From assembly GCF_042477335.2 (NCBI RefSeq), contig NC_091256.1, positions 49,741,001-49,805,000 of the forward strand: a stretch of 64,000 nt of DNA, read 5' to 3'. The notes under the pieces are model-generated. The model did no database searches and had not been told where the DNA came from. It was given only the letters and a program-made list of their open reading frames with translations. Shown piece after piece: positions 10,063 to 20,640 of the stretch. Positions within the stretch are counted from its first letter, which is position 1. Every line of letters starts with the position of its first letter. The translations under genes and the position numbers were made by a program. This stretch comes from Ovis canadensis. Its lineage: Eukaryota; Chordata; Mammalia; Artiodactyla; Bovidae.

Positions 10063-10588
10063 AACAAAGGCATATGAACTCTGGAGGATAGGGAAGTTTG
10101 TAAAGTCAGATTCCTTCCAGATCAGGCAGGTAACAAACGTGTGAAGTGAGCCAGGTGTAAAACAGAAAGGCTCGGATAAAGCCTACTGTGAACTAGAGAA
10201 TAAATGCCCCATCGAAAGGCGGCAGCTGTTCTTCCAGCTGAGTGTTGTCTTGTATGAATGTTAGATCTTTTAAGAGACCCCAGAAATCCTGAGTGGATAT
10301 GTATGTGTGACTATTAAAGTGTTGGCCAATCAGAACCTGTCTTCAAGCCACATTCATCCAGTTGGCCAGTCACTTTCCACTGCACAGGATGGCCTACGGA
10401 GCACTTGAGAATCTGGTATACATACAGTGAGCATAAAACAAAGAACAAGCTGATAGCTACCGGTCTCAAAAGTCTGGAAAAGTTGCATCCTGTGTTATGA
10501 CCTACATTTTCTGTAACAACTGTTCTTCAGTGAGGCTGGTGTCCGTCACCTCTGGGATAGTGTACAATTAAAGTTCCCAGTTTAAACC
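10063..10588. other. Intergenic, no recognised feature
   Basis: I see no gene, named repeat or strong motif in this tract. Confidence 0.5.
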
Positions 10589-10882
10589 AGTAGATCCTAA
10601 AGGAAATAAGTCCTGAATATTCATTGGAAGGACTGATGCTGAAGCTCCAATACTTTGGCCACCTGATGCAAAGAGCTAACTAATTGGAAAAGACCTTGAT
10701 GCTGGGCAAGATTGAAGACAGGAATAGAAGGGGACGACAGAGGATGAGATGGTTGGATGGCATCACCGATTCAGTGGACGTGAGTATGAGCAAGTTCCAG
10801 GAGTTGGTGATGGACAGGGAAGCCTGGTGTGCTGCAGACCATTGGGTCACAAAATGACTGAGCGACTGAACTGAACTGAAAC
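10589..10882 (+). mobile_element. BovB LINE 3' terminal fragment
   Basis: 'ttcattggaaggactgatgc' and 'tgagatggttggatggcatc' with the terminal 'gcgactgaactgaactgaa' mark the last roughly 290 bp of BovB. Internal deletions and substitutions leave no frame. Confidence 0.88.
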
Positions 10883-11136
10883 TTCCCAGGACTATCAGAG
10901 AAGTGAATGTGAGTATATCACATGACAACACCACCAGCTCCCCCACCAAGACACATTCTGCAACAATGTAAAGTTGCTGAGGCTGGCTGTAGCTACCCCC
11001 ACTCTAACCCCAACATCAAGTTTTCAATGTGTGTCTCCAATCTGCCTTCATGGCTCAGCTTGGTGACAGCTACTTCTTGAGTCCTCTTCTTACAGATAAA
11101 CCAGTAGTTCTCAGCTTCATGTTGATAGCAGAACGC

Positions 11137-11346
11137 GTGGTCAGTTGCAAGTTCGTGTCTAGCTTTTTGCGACCCTCATAGCCTGAAGCCCACCAGGCTC
11201 CTGTCCATGGGATTTTTCAGGCAAGAATACTGGAGTGGGTTGCCTTTCTCTCCAAGGGATCTTCTCAATCCAGGGATAGAACCTGCATTTCCTGTGTCTC
11301 CTGCATTGCAGATGGATTCTTTACCGCTGAGCCGTCAGGGAAGCCC
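11137..11346 (-). mobile_element. Bov-tA SINE (minus)
   Basis: Antisense body ('caggcaagaatactggagtg') and antisense tRNA head ('gagccgtcagggaagccc') are present. Confidence 0.9.
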
Positions 11347-11349
11347 AGA

Positions 11350-11783
11350 TAGGCAAGAAAATGGTCCCCAAAGAAGTCCTTGTCCTGCAACCCAGGAATA
11401 TGTTACATTACTTGGGAAAGACTTGACCTTACTAACCAGCTGACTCTAATATATGGAGATTATCCTAGATTATCCAGGTGGGCCTAACATAATCACAAGA
11501 GTCTTTAAATGTGGTTGAGCGAGGCAGTAAAGCCTAATCAGTGTGATACGAGAAATGCTTGGCTGGCTTTGAAGATGGAAGGAACTCGAAAGCCTCTAGA
11601 AGCTGGAAAAGGTAAGAAAGCCATTTCTCCTCTAGAGCCCCCAGTAAGGAATGCAAATCAGCCAATAATTTAGTCAGAGAAATTTCTGACTTCTGCACTG
11701 TAGACCTATAAGGTAATAAGTTTGGGTTGTTTGAGCCACTAAGTTTGTGGTAGATTGTTATAGCAACAATAGGAAACTAAGAG
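11350..11783 (+). mobile_element. MaLR-type solo LTR (MLT1-like)
   Basis: 'tatcctagattatccaggtg', 'tcctctagagcccccagtaa' and the end 'taagtttgtggtagattgtt' with 'aacaataggaaactaa' follow the MLT1 LTR consensus of nonautonomous ERVL-MaLR elements. It is non-coding and diverged. Confidence 0.65.
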
Positions 11784-11799
11784 AGCTGTGTGTGATACG

Positions 11800-12430
11800 A
11801 ACTTTTAAAATCTACTCGGCCACTTTCCGATATGCAATACAGTATTATTCCTGGAGGAGGAAATGGCAACCCACTCCAGTATTCTTGCCTGGAGAATCCC
11901 ATGGACAGAGGAGCCTGGCGGGCTACAGTCCATGGGGTCACAAAGAGCTGGACACGACTGAGCAACTAACACTAATACAGTATGATTAACTATGTTGTAT
12001 ATTACATGCCCATGACTTGCCTTTTTTTTTTTTCTGACTTGCTTACTTTTTAACTGGAAGTTTATGTCTTTTGACCCCCATTTTGCCACCACTGCCGCCT
12101 CTTTGTCCCTGCCCCTCTACCTCTGGCAGCCACCAGTCTGTCCCCTGCATCTATGAGCTTGTTTTCCTGTTTTTAGATTGCACCTCTAAGTGAGACTACA
12201 TGATAATTTATCTTTCTTTGCCTGACTTATGTCACTGAGCATAATGCCCTCAATTTCCGTCCTTGTTGCAAATGGCACTACTTCATTTTTTTTTAATGAC
12301 TGAATGATATTCCATTGTGTGTGTGCATGTATCTCGTGTCTATGCTTTCATTCATCAGTGGACACTTAGGTTGTTTCCATGTGTGGGTTACTGTTAAACA
12401 GTGCTGCAGTGGACATGGGAGTGCAGCATC
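11800..12430 (-). mobile_element. L1 fragment (minus), split by SINE
   Basis: Text such as 'tgactgaatgatattccatt' and 'gtgctgcagtggacatggga' is antisense L1 ORF2/3' UTR. A Bov-tA sits at 11846-11973. Confidence 0.75.
11836..11983 (+). mobile_element. Bov-tA fragment with 10-bp target duplication
   Basis: This is a Bov-tA 3' half ('ggaaatggcaacccactcca' to 'gacacgactgagcaactaac'). AATACAGTAT at 11836-11845 and 11974-11983 flanks it, placing it inside an L1. Confidence 0.9.
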
Positions 12431-12532
12431 AGAATTTTAAAAAAGCTTTCTAGATGATAATGTTGTGCAGCCAAAGTTGAAGCCCGCTGAGGAGTAGGTT
12501 CTATGAGTGGCTGTGTTCTGAGGTAAGGGCAA

Positions 12533-12737
12533 GTGTTAGTTGCTCAGTCGTGTCTGACTTTGTGACCCCATGGACTATAGCCCACAAGGCTCCTCTGTCC
12601 ATGGGGATTCTCCAGGCAAGAAAACTGGAGTGCATTGCCATTCCCTTTTCCAGGGGATCTTCCCAACCCAGGATTGAACCCAGGTTCCTGTATTGCAGGT
12701 AGATTCTTTACCATCTGAGCCACCAGGGAAGCCCTAA
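12533..12737 (-). mobile_element. Bov-tA SINE (minus), full length
   Basis: It starts 'tgttagttgctcagtcgtgt' and ends 'gagccaccagggaagcccta', so the whole element is present in antisense. Confidence 0.93.
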
Positions 12738-13091
12738 CTGATGGGATGTTATTCTCATCAGTGACTATAGCTTAGCTCTGAGATGCAAGCAGCAACTGTT
12801 ACTTGGTACCTGGACTGTGGTCTCCCACCTTGTCTAGGAAAAACACCTTGTGGTTTGCCTCTATTCACATTCACAATACTCTGATATCATGTGTGGGTCC
12901 CCTCCCCTTCCCCCCCCACCACCATACTTGACAGTTCCCCAACTCTGACACCAACTCTCATACAATTCAATTCAAACCTGACACTGTCTTTCTGGGGTTA
13001 GTGCAGACCACACAAGACTGTCCCCCGACTCTGCTTCAGATCCTGTCTCCACATTGCAAGCCCAGGTTGTTACCTGTGCTTCTGATCAACT

Positions 13092-13285
13092 AATGGGCTT
13101 CCCCGATGGCTCAGCAGGAAACACAGGAGACGCAGTTTCAGTCTCTGGATTGGGAAGATCCCCTGGAGGGGAAATAGCCACCCGCTCCAGTATTCTTGCC
13201 TGGAAAACCCCATGGACAAAGGAGCCTGGCAGGCTATAGCCCAAAGGGTCACAAAGAGTTGGACATGACTAAGCACGCAGGCATG
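13092..13285 (+). mobile_element. Bov-tA SINE
   Basis: The head 'atgggcttccccgatggctc', the body and a 'ggacatgactaagcacgcag' end are present. Flanking 'atcaact' motifs suggest a short target duplication. Confidence 0.9.
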
Positions 13286-13898
13286 GCAGTCTAATCAACT
13301 GGCTGTACACTGAGGTTCTTATGACCCTCTCCTCAGGTTTGATCATTGGTTAGAGTGCCTCACAGAACTCGGGAAAACAGTTTGCTTAGATAACCAGTTT
13401 ATTATCAAAGAATACTACTCAGAACAGCCGGATAGAAACACTACAGAGGGCAAGGTTTGTGGGAAGGGGTGTGGGGCTCCACGCCCTCTCTGGGCAGCCT
13501 CCCTCCTTGTATCTGTGTGTTCACCCACCTAAAGGCACTCAGAGCCCTGTGCTCATGGGAGTTTTTGGAGTCCTCATGTTGGAGGCACCAGCGATTACTA
13601 ACCCTCCATTCCCCAGTGGATGGGAGTGGGGCTGGGGGTGGAAGTTCCTAGCTTCTGTCATATCAAGGCTTTATTACCGGCCCAGGTTGTTGGAGTCTTT
13701 AATCAACAGAAATGAGTAGGAGGCCTGACAAGAATGGCAGGCAAGTCTTAACTGGAATTTGTGTTGCAGCAGGAGGGAGCGAGGACAAGTAACAGGTGCC
13801 TGGCTCACTCTCCAACAGGGCAAGCTGGTCTCTTGAAGAGGGTGAAGGTTGGGGCTGATTGTGGGTCAAGCTGGAGGGTGGCTTAGGTGGTCTGCCTA

Positions 13899-13913
13899 CC
13901 CCTTGGTGGCGCT
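13899..13913 (+). promoter_or_regulatory. CTCF-like motif (weak candidate)
   Basis: CCCCTTGGTGGCGCT fits the CTCF core except for two positions. It lies in an LTR-like tract. No occupancy evidence can be seen from sequence alone. Confidence 0.3.
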
Positions 13914-14311
13914 GTGTGCAGGAATCATGCCCAGTTCCCTGCTTCTGTTCCTGGCTCATCAGAAGCAGAGGTTGGGTTCTGGTCTTTTTGTATCTTGTTA
14001 ATAATTTGCCCCAGCTGCACATGCAGGCAGTTATTTTTAGTTCCTTATAGTTTCTTTGTATTCTGTTGCTCCAGGAGATGTGTGTCCAGGTACAAGCACT
14101 GCAGTTAAGGATCCTGGGTCCCCCCAACCTGCCTCAGCCTGATCTTTCTGATGTCTAGCTCTCATCCAGGCACCTACCAAGAGTCACCCCTTAGAATGAA
14201 AACTTATCCTATCATCCAGGAAATGGTAGAAGTTTTAGGAACTCTATGGCAAGTACCAATGGCAACTCTCTATGGCAGGTCAGAGACCAATATGAGTCTG
14301 TGTGTTTTCAG

Positions 14312-14510
14312 TCCTGTCTTAACTCTTTGAGGTCCCATGAACTGTAGCCCACCAGGCTCCTCTGTCCTTGGAATTTTCCAGTAAGAATACTGGAGTGGCT
14401 TGCTATTTTCTTCTCCAGGGAATCTCCCCAACCCAGGGTTCAAACTCGAATCTGTAGAGTCTCCTGCATTGGCAGGCGGATTCTTTATTACTGCACTACT
14501 TGGAAAGAGA
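14312..14510 (-). mobile_element. Bov-tA SINE (minus), diverged
   Basis: 'agcccaccaggctcctctgt' and 'cctgcattggcaggcggatt' are antisense Bov-tA. The tRNA-head end is degraded. Confidence 0.85.
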
Positions 14511-14787
14511 CTTATATTAGTATTTCACACACCTGTACACTGGTGCACACCTCAGCTCTTTGCCCTTTGAGTGGGGGACAGTAGGGTGAGGTCAGCTGCG
14601 CTAAGGGGTGATTTCCTCCATGGAGCACAGTGGCCACTCTTTCCACTGTAACTGGGCCTCAGCGAGCCTCCTATGGACTGCTTAATAAAATCCAAAGACT
14701 TGAGTAAGTCATAGGTAGTCCAGTTTTCTCTTGTGGGTTGGCTTGCCATTTGGTTTTTTATAAATTTGTCCACAAGTAATGGTCAAC

Positions 14788-15186
14788 AAGAAGTAGAATT
14801 CTTTAAAAAAAAAAAGATTTGTTTTTGGCTGTGCTGGGTCTCTGTTGGTGCATTTGGGCTACTCTCTAATGGCAGGTGTGCGGGCCTCTCATTGCAGTGG
14901 CTCGGCTTGTGGAGCATGGGCTTAGCTGCCATGCAGCATGTGGAATCTTCCCAGATCTGGGATCCACCCTGTGTCTCCTGCATTTGCAGGAACCACTGGA
15001 CTACCAGGGAAATCTGAAAGTAGAATTCTTTTTGTTACATTTATTTTTAATTGAAGTCTAATTGCATTACAGTATTGCGTTAGTTTCTGCCAAACATCAT
15101 CATGAATCAGTCATAGGTACACATATGTCCTTGAATCTCCCTCCCTCTTCCCTCCCCATCCCACCTTGCTAAGAAGTAGAATTCTT
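14788..15186 (-). mobile_element. CHR SINE and L1 3' end inserted at one target site
   Basis: A CHR-type SINE (14805-15017; 'tttttggctgtgctgggtct' to 'gactaccagggaaatct') is followed by an L1 3' end (15032-15170; 'taattgcattacagtattgc' to 'catcccaccttgct'). Both are antisense. The target text occurs three times: 14788-14803, 15018-15031 and 15171-15186. Confidence 0.8.
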
Positions 15187-15246
15187 AAGTTGGGATTTTC
15201 CTTTTTATACTTAATAGGCTTTTTGTTTGTTTGTTTTGAGAGGCTG

Positions 15247-15371
15247 CTCTGTGGCAACCCACTCCAGTACTTTTGCCTGGAAAGTCCCATGGATGGAGGA
15301 GCCTGGTAGGCTACAGTCCATAGGGTCGAAAAGAGTCGGACACGACTGGGCTACTTCACTTTCACTTTCTG
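15247..15371 (+). mobile_element. Bov-A type SINE fragment
   Basis: 'tggcaacccactccagtact' to 'gacacgactgggctacttca' and a 'ctttcactttc' linker suggest one monomer of a Bov-A2-type element. Confidence 0.85.
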
Positions 15372-15448
15372 TGCCAGACACCATGCTCTTGGTAAGGATC
15401 CGTGGAGGAAAGACACACAAACCCTGTTGTTACAAGCCTCACTAACAC

Positions 15449-15487
15449 CTGGATGAATTCTGGAACCCTGGATGAATTCTGGAACCC
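15449..15487. repeat. Tandem duplication, two copies of a 19-bp unit
   Basis: The unit 'tggatgaattctggaaccc' is repeated exactly twice. It is a small local duplication. Confidence 0.85.
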
Positions 15488-15689
15488 AGGCCCTGCCTCC
15501 CGCTCCCCCATGTACTTAAAGAGTAAAGAATGTACAGAAGACGGCCAGGTGTTTGGTTAGTCCTCTTAGATCCTTATTAGGACGGACAGGAAAGAGTCAA
15601 GTCTCGATAAACGCGGCCCCCTTAAAATGACTGAAGGTGTGGCCAACTGTTTTTTTTCTGGCTCCGGTCTGAGCTGGTTCCTATACGTC

Positions 15690-15703
15690 CCAGCAGATGG
15701 CGC
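15690..15703 (+). promoter_or_regulatory. CTCF-like motif (good candidate)
   Basis: CCAGCAGATGGCGC matches the core CTCF recognition pattern (CCASYAGRKGGCRS) at every position. It lies about 8 kb downstream of METTL13, in a tract with no repeat I recognise. Function is inferred only from the motif. Confidence 0.5.
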
Positions 15704-16231
15704 GAGAAATCACAGTTAAGTTCTGGGGTGGCTACAAAATTTCCTTGGAAGAGGCAGATAGATCTCTTTCAAGGACTTGTTCTACCCAAATCACATTTCC
15801 TGCTTTTTTTCTCTCGTGTCTGAGGACAGACTCCTCCATTGCCTATTTTTCTCTCTCTACCCAATACTCTAACCACTCTGCTCTTTCATCATTTTTTTTT
15901 CCCTTCCTATGGACACAGACTGATTTTTCTCCAGTCAAGGAGGTCTGCAGTGGTGGAGCACTGCATACAGGGAGGAACCCCTTTGCCCAGCAACCCTGAT
16001 TTTAGGAACAATGGTTGAAAGTGGAGCAATGGGATAATTCTAACAGCTTAAAGCTAGGAAACATATAAGAAATAAAACTTGTAACAATACTCACCTGGGC
16101 ATGTCACATTTTCTGCCAGATGTCCTTTCTATTATAGTAGTAAATTACTAGATAAGAAAAAGATTGGTTTAAAAAAATCAAATTTGATTGAAATAATGGT
16201 TTGGATATTTTTTAATGTAAACCTGTCTGTA

Positions 16232-16905
16232 GTGGGTTGAACAGTGGCTCCCCGGAAGAAACATCCAAGCCTTAACCCCTGGAACCTACACACGTGACTT
16301 TATTCAGAAAAGGGTCTCTGCAGATGTAATTAAGAATCTGGACATGAGATCATCCTGGATTGGGGCCATTCTAAATCCTATGACAAGGCCTTAGAATAGA
16401 TGGGGAAACAGACCGAGAGAGGGGAGACACACAGGACTGAGGGCCGTGTGAGAACAGAGGCAGTTTGGAGAAATGTATCTACAAGTCAAGGACTATAAAC
16501 AGCCACCAGAAGTGAAGAAAGAGGCCTAAAGCCATTTCCCTCAGCCTCCAGGAGGAACCAGCTGTGCCAGCACCTTGACTGAGCACGTCTGGTTCATAGT
16601 TGGAGAGGACAAACTTCTGTAGCTTTAAGCCACCTAGTTGTGATAATTTGTTTTGGCAGCCTCAGTAAATGAACGTTGTTGTTGTTTAGTCACTAAGTTG
16701 TGTCTGACTCTTTTCGACCCTATAAACTGTAGCCTGCCAGGCTCCTCTGTCCATGGGATTTTCCAGGCAAGAAGTACTGGAGTGGGAAGCCATTCCCTTC
16801 TCCAGAGGATCATCCCGACCCAGGGATCAAACCTGGGTCTTCCACAGTGGCAGGCTGCTGCTTTCCTGCTGAGCCACCAGTAAATGAATACAGTGGTCTA
16901 ACAGG
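16232..16905 (+). mobile_element. MaLR solo LTR (MLT1B-like), split by Bov-tA
   Basis: 'gtgggttgaacagtggctcc', 'ctctgcagatgtaattaaga', 'atgagatcatcctggattgg' and the end 'tttaagccacctagttgtga' follow the MLT1 LTR closely. The last bases continue after the SINE. It is non-coding. Confidence 0.8.
16663..16888 (-). mobile_element. Bov-tA SINE (minus) with 11-bp target duplication
   Basis: An antisense Bov-tA (16674-16877) is flanked by CAGTAAATGAA at 16663-16673 and 16878-16888. It is inserted in the MLT1 LTR. Confidence 0.92.
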
Positions 16906-17324
16906 GTTTTATCCCAGCCACTCTTCAGAACCAGAGATTGTTTGGTCTCTGGGCCATGTGTTACCCACAGATGTGTTTAGTTTAGCCTTCACAGGACATT
17001 TTATGTGAAATGGATTTCTTTGGAAAATGTAGAAACTCTGGCAATGCTATGCTCACATTGACCTTTGGCTAGAAGTGGTATCTGTCCCTTTTAGATCAGT
17101 CATATTTGTTGCCATCCCACTGCGCTCTATCTCTCCCTCATGTATTTATGCTACACATCTGATCTTGCAGGGATGTGACATTGTAGCTCTTATATATGCG
17201 TCAGGCTTGGTGTGTTTAAAAGATCCAGTCCTCTCTTTTAGAAGAAGAGGAAAGAAGCCCTTGATTTTGCAGTCAGTGATTATGGAAGGTTTTTATAAAG
17301 CAACACAATGTAAAAGGTGGTTCT

Positions 17325-17525
17325 GAAATCTGGTTACTCAATAAAACTACCTGGAGACCGTTTTCCATATGCAGATTGTGGACTGAATCCCAGACCACCT
17401 ACATCAGAATCATGGCTATGTGTAAGATGATAGAGTAGGACAGGAGTAGAGACCAGGAATCTGCATTTTTCAAAGCTCTCAGGTGATTCTTACAGTATGA
17501 ATTTCCTATCCCACTGGAGATCTTT
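17325..17525 (+). mobile_element. MER5-like hAT-Charlie remnant
   Basis: 'gggactgaatcccagaccac'-type text and the end 'gaatctgcatttttcaaagc' plus 'ctcaggtgattctta' fit MER5A. Confidence 0.6.
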
Positions 17526-18065
17526 GAAGCTTGTTTTTTGAAAAGGCTTTTCAATAAAATTGGAATGATTTGCAACATTTTGCAGAACTAAGGGTTTGAA
17601 CTGTGTTAAATTCGTTATATTTAAGTATCTACAAGTGAAGAGTGGCCAAACAAGGTAATTCCTTTTAATAAGAGCAGAGAAATAACTAATTAATGTTAGT
17701 GATAAATTTTATTTATCTAGACAGTATATTCATAAAACCTTTTTTCTCTGTTTTGATGGTGAGTGGGAACAAGCTGAGATCCCTACTGAACTGCTGATCG
17801 GGCCTGCACAATACCATATTCCAGGGATAATACTGGTTAAGTTGAGATGTAATCTACAATTCTGAAACAACTATTTCTAGCAATAAGGTCTATATCTCTA
17901 CCAGTCTCCTGGGGATGCTAGTAGACCCCCCTGAAGGAATGAATAAGGAAATGGGAGGGTATTTAAATAAAGTTGTTATCACAATTTTGATCAAGGAAAT
18001 TTACATAACTTTGGCAGTTCTTCAAACATTGCATACAAATTCAATTGACAAATACCTTGTTAAAT
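17526..18065. other. Intergenic, no recognised feature
   Basis: This is an A/T-rich tract without a gene or a repeat I can name. Confidence 0.5.
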
Positions 18066-18180
18066 GATTCTTTCATTCAATAAACATTTATTGAGTGTCT
18101 ACTATGTGCCAGGTACTGTTCTAGTTCCTGTTCTCATGAACCTTATATGTCTGATGAAAAACAAGCATAGGTTCATTAAT
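18066..18180 (-). repeat. L2 LINE 3' end (minus)
   Basis: 'taaacatttattgagtgtct' then 'actatgtgccaggtactgtt' is the antisense L2 3' end. Confidence 0.75.
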
Positions 18181-18229
18181 ACGTGGCAGGTGCTTTTCAC
18201 AGGAAGCATGCTTACTATATGGATTATAT

Positions 18230-19555
18230 TAACTTTTTTTTTTACATTTAAAAGTTTTATCTTTAGATATTTTTATTGACATATAATTGACTTACAATAT
18301 TGTATTAGTTTCAGGTGTACAATATAGTGATTTGCTGTCCTTTTACATTACAAAATGATCACCATAATAAGTTTAGTTACCATCTATTACTTTCAGTTCA
18401 GTTCAGTTGCTCAGTCATGTCTGACTTGCGACCCCATGGACTTCAGCACGCCAGGCTTCCCTGTCCATCACCAACTCCTGGAGCCTACTCAAACTCTTGT
18501 CCATCACCTTGGTGATGCCATTCAACCATCACATCCTCTGTCGTCCCCTTCTCCTACCACTTTCAATCTTTCCCAGCATCAGGGTCTTTTCCAATGAGTC
18601 AGTTCTTTACATCAGGTGGCCAAGGTATTGGAGTTCAGCTTCAGCATCAGTCCTTCCAACGGATATTCAGGACTAATTTCCTTTAGGATGGACTGATTGG
18701 ATCTCCTCGTAGTCCAAGGGACTCTTAAGAATCTTCTCCAACACCACAGTTCAAGAGCATCAATTCTTTGGCACTCAGCTTTCTTTATAGTCCAACTCTC
18801 ACATCCATACATAACTGCTGGAAAAACCATAGCTTTGACTAGATGGACCTTTGTTGGCAAAGTAATCTGCTTTTGAATATGCTGTCTAGGTTGGTCATAA
18901 CTTTTCTTCCAAGGAGCAAGCGTCTTTTAATTTCATGGCTGCAGTCATCATCTGCAGTGATTTTGGAGCCCAAGAAATAAAGTCTCTCACTGTTTCCATT
19001 GTTTCCCCATCTATTTGCCATGAAGTGATGAGACCAGATGCCATGATCTTAGTTTTCTGAATGTTGCGTTTTAAGCCAACTTTTTCACTCTCCTCTTTCA
19101 CTTTCATCAAGAGGCTCTTTAGTTCTTCTTCACTTTCTGCCATAAAGGTAGTGTCATCTGCATATCTGAGGTTATTGATATTTCTCCTGGCAGTCTTGAT
19201 TCCAGTTTGTGCTTCATCTAGCCCAGTGTTTCTCATGATGTATTCTGAATATAAGTTAAATAAGCAGGGTGACAATATACAGCCTTGACGTACTCCTTTG
19301 CCTATTTGGAACCAGTCTATTACCATACAAAATTATTGAAATATTAATAAACATATTCCCTGTGTTGTACATTATATCCCCATTACTTATTTATTCTATA
19401 ATTGGACGTTTATGTGTCTTAATCCACCAATTTTGTCCTTCACCATGCTATCCCCCCTCTGGTGACCATATTTGTTCTTTGTATGAGTCTGTTCTTGTCA
19501 TGTTTATCAGCTTTAGTTTTTAGATTTTGCGTATAAGTGAAATCTTACAGTATTT
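18230..19555 (-). mobile_element. Old L1 3' end (minus), split by BovB
   Basis: L1 text reads 'gacatataattgacttacaa' on the left. It resumes on the right with 'taccatacaaaattattgaa' through 'tgcgtataagtgaaatctta'. Confidence 0.75.
18391..19315 (-). mobile_element. BovB LINE 3' fragment (minus) with short target duplication
   Basis: An antisense BovB 3' end begins with the 'ttcagttcagttcagttgct' terminus. Its RT frame (19326 down to 18895) shows GKGVRQGCILSPC and LRYADDTTFMAE, the catalytic YADD box. Further frames at 18612-19021 show CESW and WCWRR; a frame break separates them. TCTATTAC at 18383-18390 and 19316-19323 is a likely duplication of the L1 target. Confidence 0.9.
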
Positions 19556-19559
19556 GTTC

Positions 19560-19697
19560 TTTTTTTTAAATTTAAAAAAAATTTCTTGACCATACCACAT
19601 GGCAAGTGGACTCTTAGTTCCCTGAGCAGGATTGAACCCATGCCCCCTGCACTGGAGATGTGGTGTCCAAACCACTTGACCACCAGGGAAGTACCAG
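19560..19697 (-). mobile_element. CHR-type SINE, short (minus)
   Basis: 'accacatggcaagtggactc', 'gcaggattgaacccatgccc' and 'gaccaccagggaagtacc' are an antisense tRNA-derived SINE head. Confidence 0.75.
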
Positions 19698-19847
19698 TAT
19701 TTGTCCTGAAACCACTGCTTTAAGTATGATTGACTATTGGTTATTTTTAGATACCTTTCAGTAAGTTGAAGACTATTTCTAGTTTCCAGATGTTTTCAAA
19801 ACTAATAAATATTGAATTTTATAAAATTCTTTTCTTATATCTGAAAG

Positions 19848-19977
19848 TGAAAAGTATTAGCCACTCAGTCATGTCCGACTCTTTGCGAACCTATGCAATA
19901 TAGCATACCAGGCTCCTCTGTCCCGTGGGATTCTCCAGGCAAGAATACTGGAGTGGGCTGCCATGCCCTTCTCCGTG
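19848..19977 (-). mobile_element. Bov-A type SINE fragment (minus)
   Basis: 'agccactcagtcatgtccga' to 'ccatgcccttctcc' is one antisense monomer with part of the 'gaaagtgaaaag' linker. Confidence 0.85.
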
Positions 19978-20289
19978 TATTAATTTAATTTTAAAGGCAC
20001 CTATGTCAACATGTCCAGCAGAAAACCCAACTTGACCTCTCACTGAAAATTAAAAAAAGCTTCACAAAATCATGAAGTACAATTTTCAAGTTTAATTTCT
20101 GTCAGCCATTTTATAACTTAGAATGCACAAGTATTGTACAGATTTCTCTCTAAAGACTTTATATTTTTAATGCCATTGTAAATGGATCCTGTGTAGAAAT
20201 GGGAAGGATTCTCTCTCCTGTACTAAGCGGTATTTCTTCATCTTCTAAAATAGTGCTGCTGGGGGCCAGGTCAGGCCTTTCAGAAGCTC

Positions 20290-20640
20290 ATCAGCTTCTG
20301 CCTGGAATGCCCTCAGGTGGCACCAACTTCTCTGCATCAACTTTGCCCTTATAAACCCACTCTCCCCTCACAAGCAAAGCCATGGCTGCAGCCTGGAGCG
20401 CTCCTCACCCTTATCAGATTTACCTGGGCTTCTCAGTCTCCTCTTTACTGAGGTTCTGCTGGGACCTATATTAGACGGAGGACCAGAGGTCACCATGCAG
20501 GCACACAGGAACAGGGATAGAAACTGTGATCTTTAATATCTTCTCTCAGCATCTATCAAGCACCAGCTAAATACCAGACACCATTCTGGGGCAGTAGGAT
20601 ATATAATCAAGACCCTTGCATTTTGATAAGTCACCAAATT
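20290..20640. repeat. Possible L2 fragments
   Basis: 'ctgcctggaatgccctc' resembles sense L2. 'ctatcaagcaccagctaaat' with 'accagacaccattctggggc' resembles antisense L2. Both are weak. Confidence 0.35.

Larger units (their letters stand above)
12930..14310. mobile_element. Probable ancient LTR of unassigned family, with SINE insertions
   Basis: The sequence around 'gagtgcctcacagaactcgg', 'ttagataaccagtttattat' and 'ccaagagtcacc' recalls an old mammalian LTR that I cannot name with certainty. A Bov-tA at 13092-13285 splits it. The open frames on both strands (e.g. 13699-14127 minus) look fortuitous. Confidence 0.4.

Noticed and set aside
13699-14127. 142-codon minus frame
   Set aside because: It overlaps an LTR-like tract and other open frames, shows no known domain, and I see no splice or promoter context.
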